A DNA stretch of 64,000 nt from positions 77,978,385 to 78,042,384 of the forward strand of contig CM044315.1 in the NCBI GenBank assembly GCA_024291935.2, in the 5' to 3' direction. The notes beneath the pieces were generated by a model, which made no database searches, had not been told where the DNA came from, and was given only the letters and a program-made list of their open reading frames with translations. This document shows, one piece after another, positions 1 through 12,800 of this stretch. The DNA is from Okapia johnstoni (lineage: Eukaryota > Chordata > Mammalia > Artiodactyla > Giraffidae). The position numbers were made by a program, and so were the translations under genes. The first letter of the stretch is position 1. Each line of letters starts with the position of its first letter.

Positions 1-843
1 CTGGATTTCAAAACTTTGAAAATAAATGACTTGGTGTGGTGTGTATTTATTCTGGTTGGGGTCTATTGAGCTTCTGGGAACTGTAAATTTGTAATTTTCA
101 TCAAATTTGGGAAAAAATGTTAATATAATTTTATTTATTTATTTTTGCCTGTGTTGGGTCTCCATTGATTTGCATGGGCTTTCTCTAGTTGCAGTGCGAG
201 GAGGCTACTCTTAGTTGCAGTGTGTGGGCTTCTCACTGCAGTGGCTTCTCTTGTTGCAGAGCACAGGCTGTAGGTACCTGGGCTTCAGTAGTTGCAGCAT
301 GCGGGCTCAGTGGTTGTGGCACACAGGCTTAGCTGCTCTGTGACATGTGAAATCTTCCCAGACCAGGGATCGAACCCGCATCCCCTGCATTGGAAGGCAG
401 ATTCTTATCCACTGAACCACCAGGAAGTCCAAATTTGGAAAATTTTAATCATTACAGCTTCAGATACTTGTTCTCGCCCCTCCATTAACCCCTTCCCCCA
501 CTTTTCTGGACCGTTTGATATGGTGCCTCAGCTTACTTTTCCTTTGTTCATTTATTTTTAATGTTTCCTTTCTCTTGTACTTCAGTTTTTATACACTCTG
601 TTGTTATGTATTCAAGAATATTCCAGTACACTAATTTTTCCTTCTTTGGCAGCGTCTAATCTTTTGTTAATCTTGTCCAGTGAATTATTTCAGATAATTG
701 TATTTTAAAGCTTTGGAAATTATATTTGATTCATTTTTATATTTTCTACTTCCTTTCTCATTATGTTGATTGAGCATATTTGTAATAGCAGTTTCAATGT
801 CCTTGTCTACTATCTTATCATCTCTGTCATTCTGGGTCTGTTT
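1..843 (-). repeat. Old L1 fragment in antisense, interrupted by a SINE
   Basis: AT-rich sequence recognised by pattern as antisense old mammalian L1 (coding end and 3' region). It has no open frame of interest. A tRNA-derived SINE interrupts it (separate entry), and it appears to resume after the younger L1 piece that follows, to about 1700. The subfamily cannot be assigned by eye. Confidence 0.55.
124..429 (-). repeat. tRNA-derived SINE (CHR type) with target-site duplication
   Basis: The segment shows the antisense signature of cetartiodactyl CHR-type SINEs: repeated 'gttgcag' blocks, then a B-box-like 'gggatcgaaccc', ending 'accaccaggaagtcc'. Similar flanks at about 102-114 and 430-442 (CAAATTTGG followed by A's) look like the target-site duplication, so the SINE landed inside the older L1. 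Confidence 0.8.
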
Positions 844-847
844 AATT

Positions 848-1495
848 TTTTTTAATTGAAGTATAGTTGATTTACAATGTTGTATTAGTTTCAGGTGTAC
901 AGCACTGTGATACAGCCATATATATATACATATATATGTTCTTTTTCAGAGTCTTTTCCTTATAGGTTATTATAAAATACTGAGTATAGATTCCTGAGCT
1001 ATGTAGTAGGTCCTTGTTGGTTATCTATTTTATATATAGTAGTGTGTACATATTAATCCCAAACTCTTAATTTATCCCTCCCCCTCTTTTCCCCTTTGGT
1101 AGCCACAAGTTTTGCTTTCTATGTCTGTAGGTCTATTTCTGTAGGTCTATTATTGTTTTGTCTGTTCTATTTCTATTTTTGTAAATAAGTTCATATATAT
1201 ATAATTTCCACATATAAACATTATCATGTGATATTTGTCTTTCTCTGTCTAGTTTCTAGCAATGGCATTATTTCATTCTGTTTTGTGGCTGAGTCATATT
1301 CTGTTGTGTAGACATACTGCATCTTTATCCATCCATCTGTGGATGGACATTCAGGTTGCTCCCATGTCTTGGGTAGTGTAAATAGTGCTGCAATGGGCAT
1401 CGAGGTGCATGTATCTTTTTGAATTATCGTTTTCTCCAGATACATGCCCAAGAGTCTGTTTACTATTTTTCTCCTGGTCACATTTACCTGCTTCT
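848..1495 (-). repeat. L1 3' end, antisense
   Basis: The stretch from 'ttaattgaagtatagttgatttac' onward, followed by text such as 'ctgctgcaatgggcat', is the antisense of an L1 3' UTR and ORF2 end common in cetartiodactyls. It is 5'-truncated and inserted in older L1 sequence. Confidence 0.7.
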
Positions 1496-2137
1496 TTGTA
1501 TGTCTGGCAGTTTTTTATTTTTTTTTTTAATGAGCACGTGGTATTGTGAAATTTACATTGTTGAATGCTGGATTTTGCTGTCTTCTTTAAAATGTCTTGG
1601 AATTTGTTCTGGCAGCCACTCAGGGTTTTTGTGTACTTGTGAATCAGCTTGATCCTTTCAAGGTTTTTTTTAAAGATTTGTTATAGCCTATCTTGAGTAG
1701 CTTCTCTCTATGGCTAGTTTTAGCCCTGGAGAGGTATCCCTTTCTGGAATTCAAGTTGAATGGGAATTCTCCACAATAGCTGGTCAAAACTCAAACATCT
1801 CCTAGCCCTCTGCTTACAGCTTTGGTAATTACTTAGTTTACAGTTACCCAGTAGTTCTTTGCCTGGGTATGTGAAGTTTCATTTTACTCATTTGCAGCTT
1901 AGTATTCAGCAACAGACTTAAGCATCTTCTAAGCTGAATTCAGAGCTCTCTCTCTGGTAAGTCCCTCCTTTTTACGATAAAACAAGTATAGTAACACTTT
2001 GCTAAATATTCAATAAAATCTGAGTAATGAGTCTAGGGCTGTTCAGTGTAAAATTTCAGCTTTGTTGTTTGTTTGAAAACTTAACAGATGTTTGAAAATG
2101 ATTGGATTACATACAGCAAATATAATACTACCATGTA

Positions 2138-4325
2138 CAGTAAGTCCCCTACATATGAACAAGTTCTGTTCCATGAGCACATTCAAAAGTCCAATTTGTA
2201 AGTTCAACCAAGTTAGCCTAGGCACCCAACTAACACAATCGGCTACATAGTACTATACTAATAGGGTGAGAATACTTTATATACAAATAATACATTAAAA
2301 AACAAAAAATAAATGCAACAGTTTTAATTTACAGTACAGTACCTTGAAAAGTATAGTAGTACAGTACATACATACAGAGGCTGGCATCAAGTGAACAGAC
2401 AAAAAGAGTTACTGACTGGAGGAGGGAGAGGAGATAGCAGAGCTGAAGCATCATTAGCAATAGGAGATGGAGGGCAAGCTGCAATTTCACTCACGCATGA
2501 TGTTGATGGCACAGGTTCTGGTTCTTTGCTGGATTCAATTCTGTCTGCCCTCTTGAAAAAATGATCCAGTGGTTTCTGGGTAGTAGCTCTTTTTTCTCAT
2601 CATAGATGACACCGTAACACTAGACTGCATTCTGAACAGCTGTTGCAGGCTTCATGTACTGTTCTATGTTTGGGCCAAAAATTCACCTCAAAAACTAACA
2701 GTGCTTCCTCAAAGAAAATCTCCCCACCATTTCCTGTGTCATAATTCTCTTCAGTTCTTCACTTAGTTCTTTTACCTCTTTCCTCTCTTCGTCCTTTCTC
2801 TGGGCCTCCAATTCTTTCAGATTTCATTCTCGTGTCACACAAGAGCTTAATGAAGTCGTGCCCTTACAGATATAGCTCCAGCTTCTCACTGAGGGTCACT
2901 GAGTTGTTGAAGACCTCTTTGGACTCTTCATCCACCTTCTCAAATCCATGAAAATCATGAACAAACTGTGGGCAAAGGTTCTTCCAAACCCCGTTCATGG
3001 TGACAGCAGTAACTTCATGCCAAGCAAAGTTAGTGTTTTGTTTTAATGGCCTTGTAGATGTTATAGTCCTTTCAGAATTAACACAAAGTTGTTCCTGAGT
3101 CATCATTCACCTTTATATCTGATGAAAAATGTGATGGAAAGTCACTCTAACTCCCTTATCCACAGGTTGGATGAGAGACGTAGTATTTGGTGGCAGATGC
3201 ACTGCTTTGACGTTGGGATGAGAGCCATCCATGAATGGGGTGACCCAGAGTATTGTCAAGCAGCCAGACTACTGAATGGGACGTACCTTCCAAGCAAGAT
3301 TTCTCTACCTCTGGGATAAAGTGGTGGAAAAATCAGTTCTGAAAAATGGTCTGTGAAACCCAGGCTTTGGAGTCAGTTTCACACAACAAGGAGAGCCTTT
3401 GGCTATGTTTTTAAGGGCTTTTGGGTTCTCTGAGTGATAAACGAGAAGCTTCAGCTTCAAATCACTGGAAACATTGCCACCAAACAACAGAGTTAGCCTA
3501 TCCTTTGCTGCTTTATAGCCTGGCATCAACTTTTCCTCCTTACTGAAGTAACTTTGATCTGGAATCCTCTTCAGTACAGTCCTGTCTCATCCACATTAAA
3601 AACCTCCTCAGGTAAATACGTGCCTTCACCAATAATCTCTTGAAGCATTTCAGTAAATTCCTGGGCAGCTACCATATCTGCACTTGCTGCCTCACCACTT
3701 ACTTTTACATTGTAAAGATTGGTTCTAGCCTTGGACCGATGAAACCTGCCACATACAGCATTAAAAGATGTGCCCTCTGATTCTTCACTGTTTCTTCTTC
3801 AAGTCTTCATAAAGGCTTTTAGCTTTCTCTTGAATCAGCATTAAGCTAAGCAGAACTTGACAGTGTTGTTGATCCTGCATCCACACACCGAGAAGTTTCT
3901 CTATTGCTTTTCTACATTTCTTTGGTATTATTGTTGGCATCATGAGCACAGCAGACTTCACATGTTCCATGAACTTGTTCTTTAGTGCAATTCATGTTGT
4001 AAGAACAAATGACATCTACCATCTTTTCACCTCACCCCACTCTCTCAATTATTTTCACTTTTGTTTCCATTGTTATTGCTTGATGCTTCTTAGCAGTACC
4101 AGCTACATCACTGCTTTTACACTTGCTTCTGGACACCCTGTGCTTGAAATAAAGATGCTGTACTACTGTACTCTATACAGTACACAAAAGCACAACCACT
4201 TGTAGAGGATGCATGCGTGTGACAATGTATGCCAGACGTGTGAACTTAAATGACTGGACATGCAAACACATGTTCACATCTTTGAAAGTTCAAAACTTAA
4301 AGGTTCATATGTAGGGAACTTACTA
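2138..4325 (-). mobile_element. Tigger-type (pogo/Tc1-mariner) DNA transposon, near full length, decayed transposase
   Basis: The left end CAGTAAGTCCCCTACATATG is mirrored by an inverted right end finishing at 4325, with only a few mismatches. A TA dinucleotide abuts both ends (2136-2137 and 4326-4327), the hallmark TA duplication of this superfamily. The minus strand carries broken transposase pieces: 3785-3970, 3305-3529 (containing MPGYKAAKDRLTLL, typical of Tigger transposases) and 2864-3106 (containing FVHDFHGFEK). Stops and frameshifts separate the pieces, so no functional enzyme is expected. The length of about 2.19 kb fits an almost complete element. Confidence 0.88.
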
Positions 4326-4327
4326 TA

Positions 4328-5139
4328 TATAGGTATTTGGGAGGATTATACATAACTGTTGAAGTGGGTTCTAAGTCAGAAATGGCTGGAAGAGGTTAGC
4401 CATCCCTGTAGCTAGGACAATAGGCTCAAAGAGCTTCTAGACTAAAGTGGCCCTTTGCCCCGTTTTTACAAACACAATCCTTCAGATTCTCAGAAGCTCC
4501 ATTGCCATGTATGCCTGTGAAGCCTCAGTCTTGCAGGCTATATTGAATATCAGTCTGCTGATTACTTCTGAAGCACAAAGCACTCATTTCTGGCATGGCT
4601 CACTTTCTGTGTATGACTGTTTACATATAGGTCTTTCTCATGTGCAAACTAAAAGTTGCAAACTAGTGAGCTAAAGCCCCAGCCCATAGGTGTGTTTTAC
4701 TTAGCCTGGTGCTAAAGTTAGTTGTTCACATTTAACAACTGGGAGATTTCACATAAAACAAGTGATCTGGCAACACTGGTTATGCCTTTCTACAAAGCAA
4801 CAGTTGACTGCAGTATAAAGGCAATTTTCCAGGGCCTGCTTCCCTCAGTTATCACTCAGATGCAACTTCTAGTCCTCTGCTGTCTAACATGGTAACCACA
4901 CAGGACAAGTGAATATAAATTAATTCAAACTTAATTATAATTAAATAAAATTTAAAACTCAGTACCTCAGTCACATTAGCCACATTAGCATACTGGACAG
5001 TATAGAAGAGAACTTTGTCGTCACTGCACACTGCTCTATTGAACAGTGCTGTCTAGCCTGTCTCCCCAGTTGGAACAGGGAACATTTTTTCCTATCCCTT
5101 AGGCAACATACCTTATTAGTGATAACTGTGGAGCCTCAT
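4328..5139. other. Intergenic, nothing recognised
   Basis: AT-rich unique-looking DNA between the Tigger element and old L1 sequence. I see no exon-like open frame with splice sites and no recognisable repeat. Confidence 0.4.
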
Positions 5140-6330
5140 CACAATTTACTATTTTTATGGGGAAATGTGCCAAGTTCTAACTCTAGACATAGGCTTATGG
5201 ATGGTTCACAGGACTACAAGTTGGCCTCTATTCCACATGCTTGGAACTTACTACAATGTTTTTAATAATTCCAAACTTTAACACTGATTAAGTCACTGAC
5301 ATCTAATTCAGACTCTGTTTAAGTTTTACCAACTGTCCCAGTAATATCCTTAACAACAAAAGGATCCAGTTTAGAGTCACATGTTGCATGTGTTGTCTCT
5401 CTAGTCTCCTGTGTGAAATGGTTCAGCAATCTTTCCTTGACTATCATACCCTTGACAGAAGTTAAAGATTATTTTGTACAATGTACTATTTTATAGAATG
5501 TTCCTCAATTTATCTGGTTGGATTTATCTTACCTATTTCTTACAGGAATCTGTGATGCTGTGTTCTTCTCATTGCTGCCTATAGGAGGTCCATTTATCTG
5601 TTCCATTACTGGTGATGTCAGCTTGCATTTAAGCTGTCTGCTAGACTTCTCCAGTGTCCTTTCTCCTTTAATACTTAATATATATCCCCTTCTTACCAAG
5701 CTTTCGGTTGATTCACTTATTTATATAATTAGCATGATTCATGGATTTCTGCTTTATTCAGTGAGTTATAATCCAGTACTTTCATGTTTTTGATGTTCAG
5801 GTTGTCCCAGATTTGGCTAGGGGTTTTTATGTACTCTTGATATGTCCCTATCATTCTTTGAGCACTTCTTCTCTCTGAATCAAATGTTCAGGTTTATCTT
5901 ATCCTTTCCCCACCCCAGGCTTGGAATCACCCATTTCTCCAAGAAGCCCTGGATCCTTTGGATAATAAAGCCCTCTTTGTGGGCCAAGGTGAAGAATGTA
6001 TGTATTCCCTACGTACACACATTGGCATCTGTATTTACTTACATTGAAATTTGTATTTATTTAGTTCATACCAATAAGAACACTGCAGGCTTCATTCTGG
6101 TTTTATCCTCTTCTATATTCATAACTGCATTCTCTGCTAGCTCTCATTATCTTCAACGTATCTACTTACTGGATCAATTCCCCCTGTATGTATGTACCCA
6201 ATCTCCCACTGCCAGCACTGCCTGGCCAGGTCCTCTTTCTTCACCCTGTTTAGACTCCAGTTCCCCCCTCCACTCTCCCATAAAAAACAGTATTTTTAAA
6301 GAAAAGCAATCTGTTGTACACTGAGCCCAA
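5140..6330 (-). repeat. Ancient L1 3' region in antisense
   Basis: Several phrases match the antisense of an old L1M-type 3' UTR, such as 'aaaaggatccagtttagagtcacatg' (shortened here) and 'caagaagccctggatcctt'. A 160-residue open frame on the plus strand at 5842-6324 lies wholly within it and is judged accidental. Confidence 0.55.
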
Positions 6331-6334
6331 AAAC

Positions 6335-6463
6335 TGTTTGCTGTTATTTTTTTGGCCATGCTGCATGGCTTGCAGGATATTAGTTCCCCGACCAGACACT
6401 GAACCTGAGCACAACTGCAGGGGAAGCTCGGAGCCCTAACCACTGGACTGCCAAGGGAATTCC
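6335..6463 (-). repeat. CHR-type SINE, antisense
   Basis: It contains 'ttggccatgctgcatggctt' and ends 'ctaaccactggactgccaag', the usual antisense form of a tRNA-derived cetartiodactyl SINE. It lies just downstream of the UQCRH 3' end. Confidence 0.8.
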
Positions 6464-6675
6464 CAAGACACTTCTGAGATAAAAGAAACTTTCATATGAA
6501 CTGAGTATTTAATGATATTAAGCAATTAGTGTTACTAATGCCATCAAAGTAAAATTTTTAAAAGTCCTTATTATTGCTAGGTAATGAGTACATGGGGGTC
6601 GATTATTATTCTATCTATCCTCATGCTTAAAATTTTTAAATTAAAAAAAAAAGGCAAGACTGCTAATCACTGGAC

Positions 6676-6681
6676 TTTATT
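6676..6681 (-). terminator. UQCRH: UQCRH polyadenylation signal AATAAA
   Basis: The plus strand reads TTTATT, so the minus strand has AATAAA about 160 bases beyond the UQCRH stop codon (6840-6842). No other AATAAA was noticed closer to the stop. Cleavage is expected near 6655-6665. Confidence 0.7.
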
Positions 6682-6839
6682 AAATGAAATCACTGATAAT
6701 TAAACAGAAATTACTTGCCTAAGCCAAAATCCTTGAGATGCACATGAACTTAGTTACACAAATAAACAGCATGTTCAAGACCATGAGGAAATATCCCAAT
6801 GCCCAGGTGATGAAGGCTGGGGTGAACAAATCTGCATAC

Positions 6840-6872
6840 TTATTTCAAGCTGTTAAACAGTTTGTGGGCCAC
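6840..6872 (-). CDS. UQCRH: UQCRH coding exon 4
   Basis: It encodes [10 protein letters not shown] and TAA. The acceptor CTAG lies immediately 5' (6873-6876). The exon is too short to stand out as an open frame and was found by matching the family's C-terminus. Confidence 0.95.
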   Translation of the reverse strand: MAHKLFNSLK

Positions 6873-9800
6873 CTAGATGGGGGAAAGAAAAGGATGTCAT
6901 CAACTGGCATGTTTAATGTCATGAATTACAAGGCTCTTCATAACCTGGAGCAGCACTGCCTCTTCCCGTACCACACACCTTCTCACACTCTTCTTGACCC
7001 CTAGTGAACTCCCCTCAATTACTGGAATACTATCTTCTTAACTGGGAATCTTTTTCCCACTTTTTCATCTTTTAATTTTCCTTTAAAACCTAAATTTACA
7101 TATTTAGGTTTTAACAAGCTCCTGTCCTTTCTGTCTTTCCCAAAGAAATTTATGCCTCCCAATCACAGTGCTTACTAATTCAACAAATATTTATAAAACA
7201 TCTACTATATGCCAGATACTGTTCTAGATGCTGAGTCACTATGGTAAACAAGACAATATCTGTGTCCTATAGAACTTAAGAGAACAATGAGAGAAATATA
7301 CGTATAACTTCTGGTAGTGTTAAGTGCTATGAGGAAAATAAAATGGTGGGGGAAGGAACAGCAACTTTAAATAGAAGGTTCAGTAAAGGCCATCCTGAGG
7401 TTATACCCAAGAGATTTACCAGTTTACTAACCGTTCTGCTTCTGTCTCCTGTGCTGGCTTATAACTCAGTGAAGGGGACCATGCCTGTCTCATTCCCAGA
7501 TCTTAACCCAGTTTTGACTCAAAAAGTATTTAAATAACATTCACCATTTTAATAATTTTTAAGCAATTCATTTGTGTAGCCTTAAGTAACTCACATTGTT
7601 CTACAACCACCAGCCTCCAGAACTTTTTCATTTACCCAAACTAAACCTCTATACGCATTAAATAATGGCAACTACCATTCAATTTTCTATCTCAATGAAT
7701 TGGACTACTCTAGGTTCCTCATATAAGTGGAATATTTGTTCTTTTGTGTTTGATTGATTTCACTTAGCATTTTTCAAGGTTCACCTGTGCTGTAGCATGT
7801 TTCAGTTTCCTTCCATTTTAAGGCTCAATAATATTTCATTGTATGTACATACCACATTTTGTTTATCCATCCCACCATCAGACATGTTTAATTTTTTGAG
7901 TCAAGTACTTATTTCTTTTTATTGCCAAATATTCCTTTATATGGATACATAAAGTTTTATCAGCTGATGGACATTTATATTGTTTCCAACTGTGCCTGTT
8001 ATGAATAATGCTTCTATGAATCTTTGTGTACAAATTTGTGTAGAGATGTTTTCATTTGTCTTGCGTGTACACCTAGGAGTAGAATTGCTGGGTCATATGT
8101 TAACTCTAAGTTTAACTTTTTGAAGAACTGCCAGACCTTTCAATAAGGCTATACCAATATACATTCCCATTGTCAGTGTATATGAGGTTTCTAGTTTTTC
8201 AACATCACCAACACTTATTTTTTAAGATATAGAGAGCTGTATATAAGTATTTTGTATATAAATTTTCCCTCTTTCCACTAAAATCATGTTGAAAAAAAGC
8301 TGTATGAATAATTATAAACTAGAGGATGGATAAAATATGAATATACATCAATGGAAAGGAATATAATGCTTCTTCATATTTTATATGTAAATGTGTTATG
8401 TTATTATGATTTCATTTTGTTTAAAAATGTTAGCTTATATAAGAAAACATGTTTATCTCTAGACAGTATGACTTCAGTTGGATTTTTGTTCTTCTATAAA
8501 AAAAAAAATTCCATGAAATCCTTCAAAAAAAAAAAAAAAAAAAAAAAAATTCCAGGGAATTCCTTGGCGGTGGGTCCAGTGGTTAGTTAGAATTCCATGC
8601 TTTTACTGCAGCATGCACAGGATCGATCCTTGGTCAGGAAACCCTGCAAAATGTGCAGCATGGCAAGGCCAAACAAAATTTTCTTTAACTGTCAGAATGT
8701 GTTTATAGGAGCTGTGTACGAATATGTGTGCATGGGCATTTGTGTGTTTGCACTGTATATTACAGAATTAAAATACCTAAACTGGGATAGCTGAAGCATA
8801 AATTATGATAGTGGAGGTGATTAACTATTTTGTGAGGAGTTATTTATCGACCCCCTTCACCCATTTCTCCCCATATTTTTTTTACTATAGCCATCCTGAG
8901 GTGTGAAGGGGTATCTCATTGTGGTTTTGATTTGCATTTCCCTGAAAGCTAGTGGTGTTAGGCATCTTTTCATATGCTTACTAGCCCACCCAATCAGTTT
9001 TAACATAAACAATCATATCAAACTTTGCCTACCCTGTACTTTATTAAAATACCTTACTGTTATATATGTAAGGGAGTCAAAAATAAGTTTACTAAAAAAC
9101 CAACTTTTGTACCAACTATTATGTATAAGATGCACTGGAGGATATATATTAAAGAATAGCCTTTTGTACTTAAAATACAGTATCCAGTTTCCCTACTGCT
9201 TAGCAGTGTAAACTGGACCATCACATCTCTTTTCTGAGCCTCAGTTTTTTTATCTGTAAAATGGGAATATCTATCTTCAGTGAATCAGAGGATTATGTAA
9301 GATTATGTATGTAAAATGCTCAGCACTGTCCTGCCCCTAGGATGGAAAGAAAGGTGGTCATCACCAAGTCTTCCCTGGCCACTATAAGCTTTCCCCTTTC
9401 GGACTTTAGGCTGACTTACACAGTGGTCCCTTGCATGCAAGAAGTCAAAGAGCTCCTCTGTGCAGTCCTCCTCTGTCTGTGACCTGGAAGATACACGCTC
9501 ATCACAGAGCTCTAGCCGCTCCCGAGCCTTTACACATTTCTCCAGCTGCTCGCATTGCTCTCTCACTGTCGTTAGGGGATCCTGAGAGAGAAACACACAC
9601 CCACACACATACAAAAACAAATTGGGGATTTTAGGAGACCCACAAACCACATGCTTTAATACAACCACCAAACCAAGGTGCTGCCTCTGAATTACCGTGC
9701 AGAAGGCCAGCTGGCAGAGTCACACTGCTGCCAGAAATAGCAGAATGGGGTCTCCCATTTAATTCTGATGCTAAGTAGTAGGGGAAGGTTTCACATTCCT

Positions 9801-12800
9801 GCCTTCCAGGGTTGCCAGTATGCACTGAAAGCCTCAGTCCTATCTGAAAAACAAGGTGATAAAGGAAACCTGGCCAAACCTGAAGGACATCTAGAGGAGG
9901 CCTGCATTGTTTATTATGACAGCATTTTGGGATATATAATGTCTGTGAATTTCAATTCCCCTCATTGGACAACCGGCCTATGCACCCCAGCTGACCAGCT
10001 AGAAAGACAATGTTAACATGGAGAAGGATCATCTAAGATTCCTTCTAGAATTCCTTATTAGACCACAAAGAGCACATGGTTGAGTACCAGGCCTTCAAGA
10101 TGCTACTCTGCTCTCTGATACCATGATTGTAGAAGCCCCAAACCCTGAAAAGACTCAGCTTCCCAGGCCCACATGCCACAAACACTGAACAGGAATATTA
10201 AAGGATTTTTCCACTCCCATTCTCTCCAAGGTGTTGCATATCCTTAAGATGCCCTTAAGAGTTTCATGAAACTCAAAACTTTCTTTTATTGAGATGGTTC
10301 CAAACCTGAGATAGCTCTTACCACTAATTCCTCCTCCTCTTCTTCCTCCTACAAAATGAAAACAAAATTAATGTCAGCAGCAATTTTATGACATATATGT
10401 TCGCAATCATACTGATGTTGTAATTACTGAGAATAGACAGTATTAATCATGTTTTAAAATTTTCTGTATTTTATGGTGTTTTGACACTTTAGGAGCCTTG
10501 CTAATCCTGGAGACAGCCCCTCCCAGGGCTGCCTAATTTCTAGAGTTGGCCAACAACTTGCCAAGGGGCACACATTTCAAAGAAACCAATCCAAAACCCT
10601 TCTTACCATCTACCTTTATCTAACTTTCCTACACTAAATCAATTATTGCCCCTGTACTAATCACATCAGGGCTAAGTACCAAACAAAAAGGGACCAGCCC
10701 AAAGTCCACAGCCTATTAAGAAATTATCCAGTCTTAAACTTGCCAGTATGTCAAGGCTGTATATTGTCACCCTGCTTATTTAACTTATATGCAGAGTACA
10801 CCACGCGAAATGCCAGGCTGGATAAGGCACAAGCTGGAATCAAGACTTCCAGGAGACATATCAATAACCTCAGATATGCAGATGACACCACCCTTATGAA
10901 AGAAAGCGAAGAGGAACTAAAAAGCCTCTTGATGAAGGTGAAAGAGGAGAGTGAGAAAGCTGGCTTAAAACTCAACATTCTAAAAAGAAGATCATGGCAT
11001 CCAGTCCCATCACTTCATGGCAAATAGATGGGGAAACAACGGAAACAGTGACAGATTTTATTTTCCTGGGCTCCAAAATCACTGAAGGTGGTGACTGCAG
11101 CCATGAAATTAAAAGACGCTTGCTCTTTGGAAGAAAAGCTATGACAAACCTAGACAGCACATTAAAAAGCAGAGACCTTACTTTGCCGACTAAGGTCCAT
11201 ATAGTCAAAGCTATAGTTTTTCCAACAGTCATGTGTGGATGTGAGAGTTAGACCATAAGAAAGGCTGAGAGCCAAAGAATTGATGCTTTTGAACTGTGGT
11301 GTTGGAGAAACTCTTGAGAGTCCCTTGGAGGAGATCAAACTCTTGAGAAGTCCCTTGGACTGCAAGGCAAATGGACCGCAGGAGAAGGGGATGACAGTGG
11401 AGGAAGGAGATGGGAAGATGGTGAAGAACAAGGAAACCTGGCTTCAAGACCATGGGGCTGCAAAGTAGTCAGTCCTTTCTTCTGCTCCTGATTGGTCCTG
11501 GCACCTCCCCATGTGGCCCTGGGTGGTATGGCCTGCCCTCTTCTCTTGGGAACTATAGTCAGTCAGTTCAGTCGCTATATATATAACTATATATAGTCAG
11601 GAACTATAGTAATAAACTTCATTCAAAAACAGTTGTCTTATCTTGGTTACGCTTTGAAGAAGGGTAATAGATATCATTCTAGACAGGGTCACTGATATAA
11701 ACAACTTAACAGGTTATACAATTTAAATAATTTTAAAATAAATTATAAAGTAGTTTACATTTAAAAAAAAAAGTCTCCATGCTTGTAACCTTGCCCTACC
11801 TGATTAAAACAAGTCCTGAGTATATTTAAACAAGGACACACACTCTCATGTTCATTAGCAACAAACTTAAGTGTGTACAACACTCTAAAAGTTTATGCAC
11901 TTTATATCTGTAATGATTTGATTAATTACAATAGACCCTTAAGGGGCTCCCAGTTTGGTAATAACAAGCACTAATCAAACATTTTCTGATAGATTCAAGC
12001 TGTCAGTAAAACTTCCATATCAATTTTAATGTATAGATTTTGGAAATACTATGCTATATGCAATACCTAACTGTATCTATAATGTCTGTCATATATTTAT
12101 GCTCATTAGATGTTTTAATTATGGAAAAAAAAAAAAAGATTCAGGGATTTCTCTGGTGGTCCAGTGGTTAAGAATACACCTTGCAATGCAGGGGATCCAG
12201 GTTCAACCCCTGATTGAGGAACTAAGATCCCACATGGCTTAAGGTCAACTAATGCCCACTTGCTGCAACTATTGCACCTGCATGCTCCGGAACCCACATG
12301 CAATGAATATCCCATCATGCAGCAACTCAGACCCAATGCAACCAAATTAATCAATCATTCAAGTTGGCAACTGTTCATATGGAATCAGCGTGTGTGTGTG
12401 TTAGCTGCTTAGTCATGTCCAACTCTTTGTGATCCCATGGACTACAGCCTGCCTGGCTCCTCTGTCCAGGGAATTCTCCAGGCAAGAATACTGGAGTGGG
12501 TTGCCATTTCCTTCTCCAGGGTATTTTCCTGACCCAGGGATCGAACCCAGGTCTCTTGCATTGCAGGCAGATTCTTTACCATCTGAGCTACAGGCAAGTC
12601 CCCAACTTAAATATATTTTCTTCTAAATTCTTAGGCATACTAGTAGAAGCAGAAATAGCTAAATTTAATCCTTACATTCCCAAACCAAGTTAGGTAGAAA
12701 GCTAACATTTTTTCCTATGTTCTGAATTTGAATTGGGTATACGAAAATAGCCAAACCTAAACTCTCCTTCAGCCAGAATTTAACTAAAGATAATTTCAGT

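Noticed and set aside
2864..3970. Possible domesticated transposase gene
   Set aside because: The Tigger pieces are in different frames with stops between them and no sign of splicing that restores one protein.
5842..6324. 160-codon plus-strand frame
   Set aside because: It lies in antisense old L1 3' UTR sequence and has no protein similarity that I recognise.
6738..7004. 88-codon plus-strand frame covering UQCRH exon 4
   Set aside because: It is antisense; the reverse strand holds the genuine UQCRH C-terminus with an acceptor.
12138..12260. tRNA-like A and B boxes
   Set aside because: These belong to Bov-tA SINEs, which derive from tRNA but do not encode one; the same applies to the other SINE copies.
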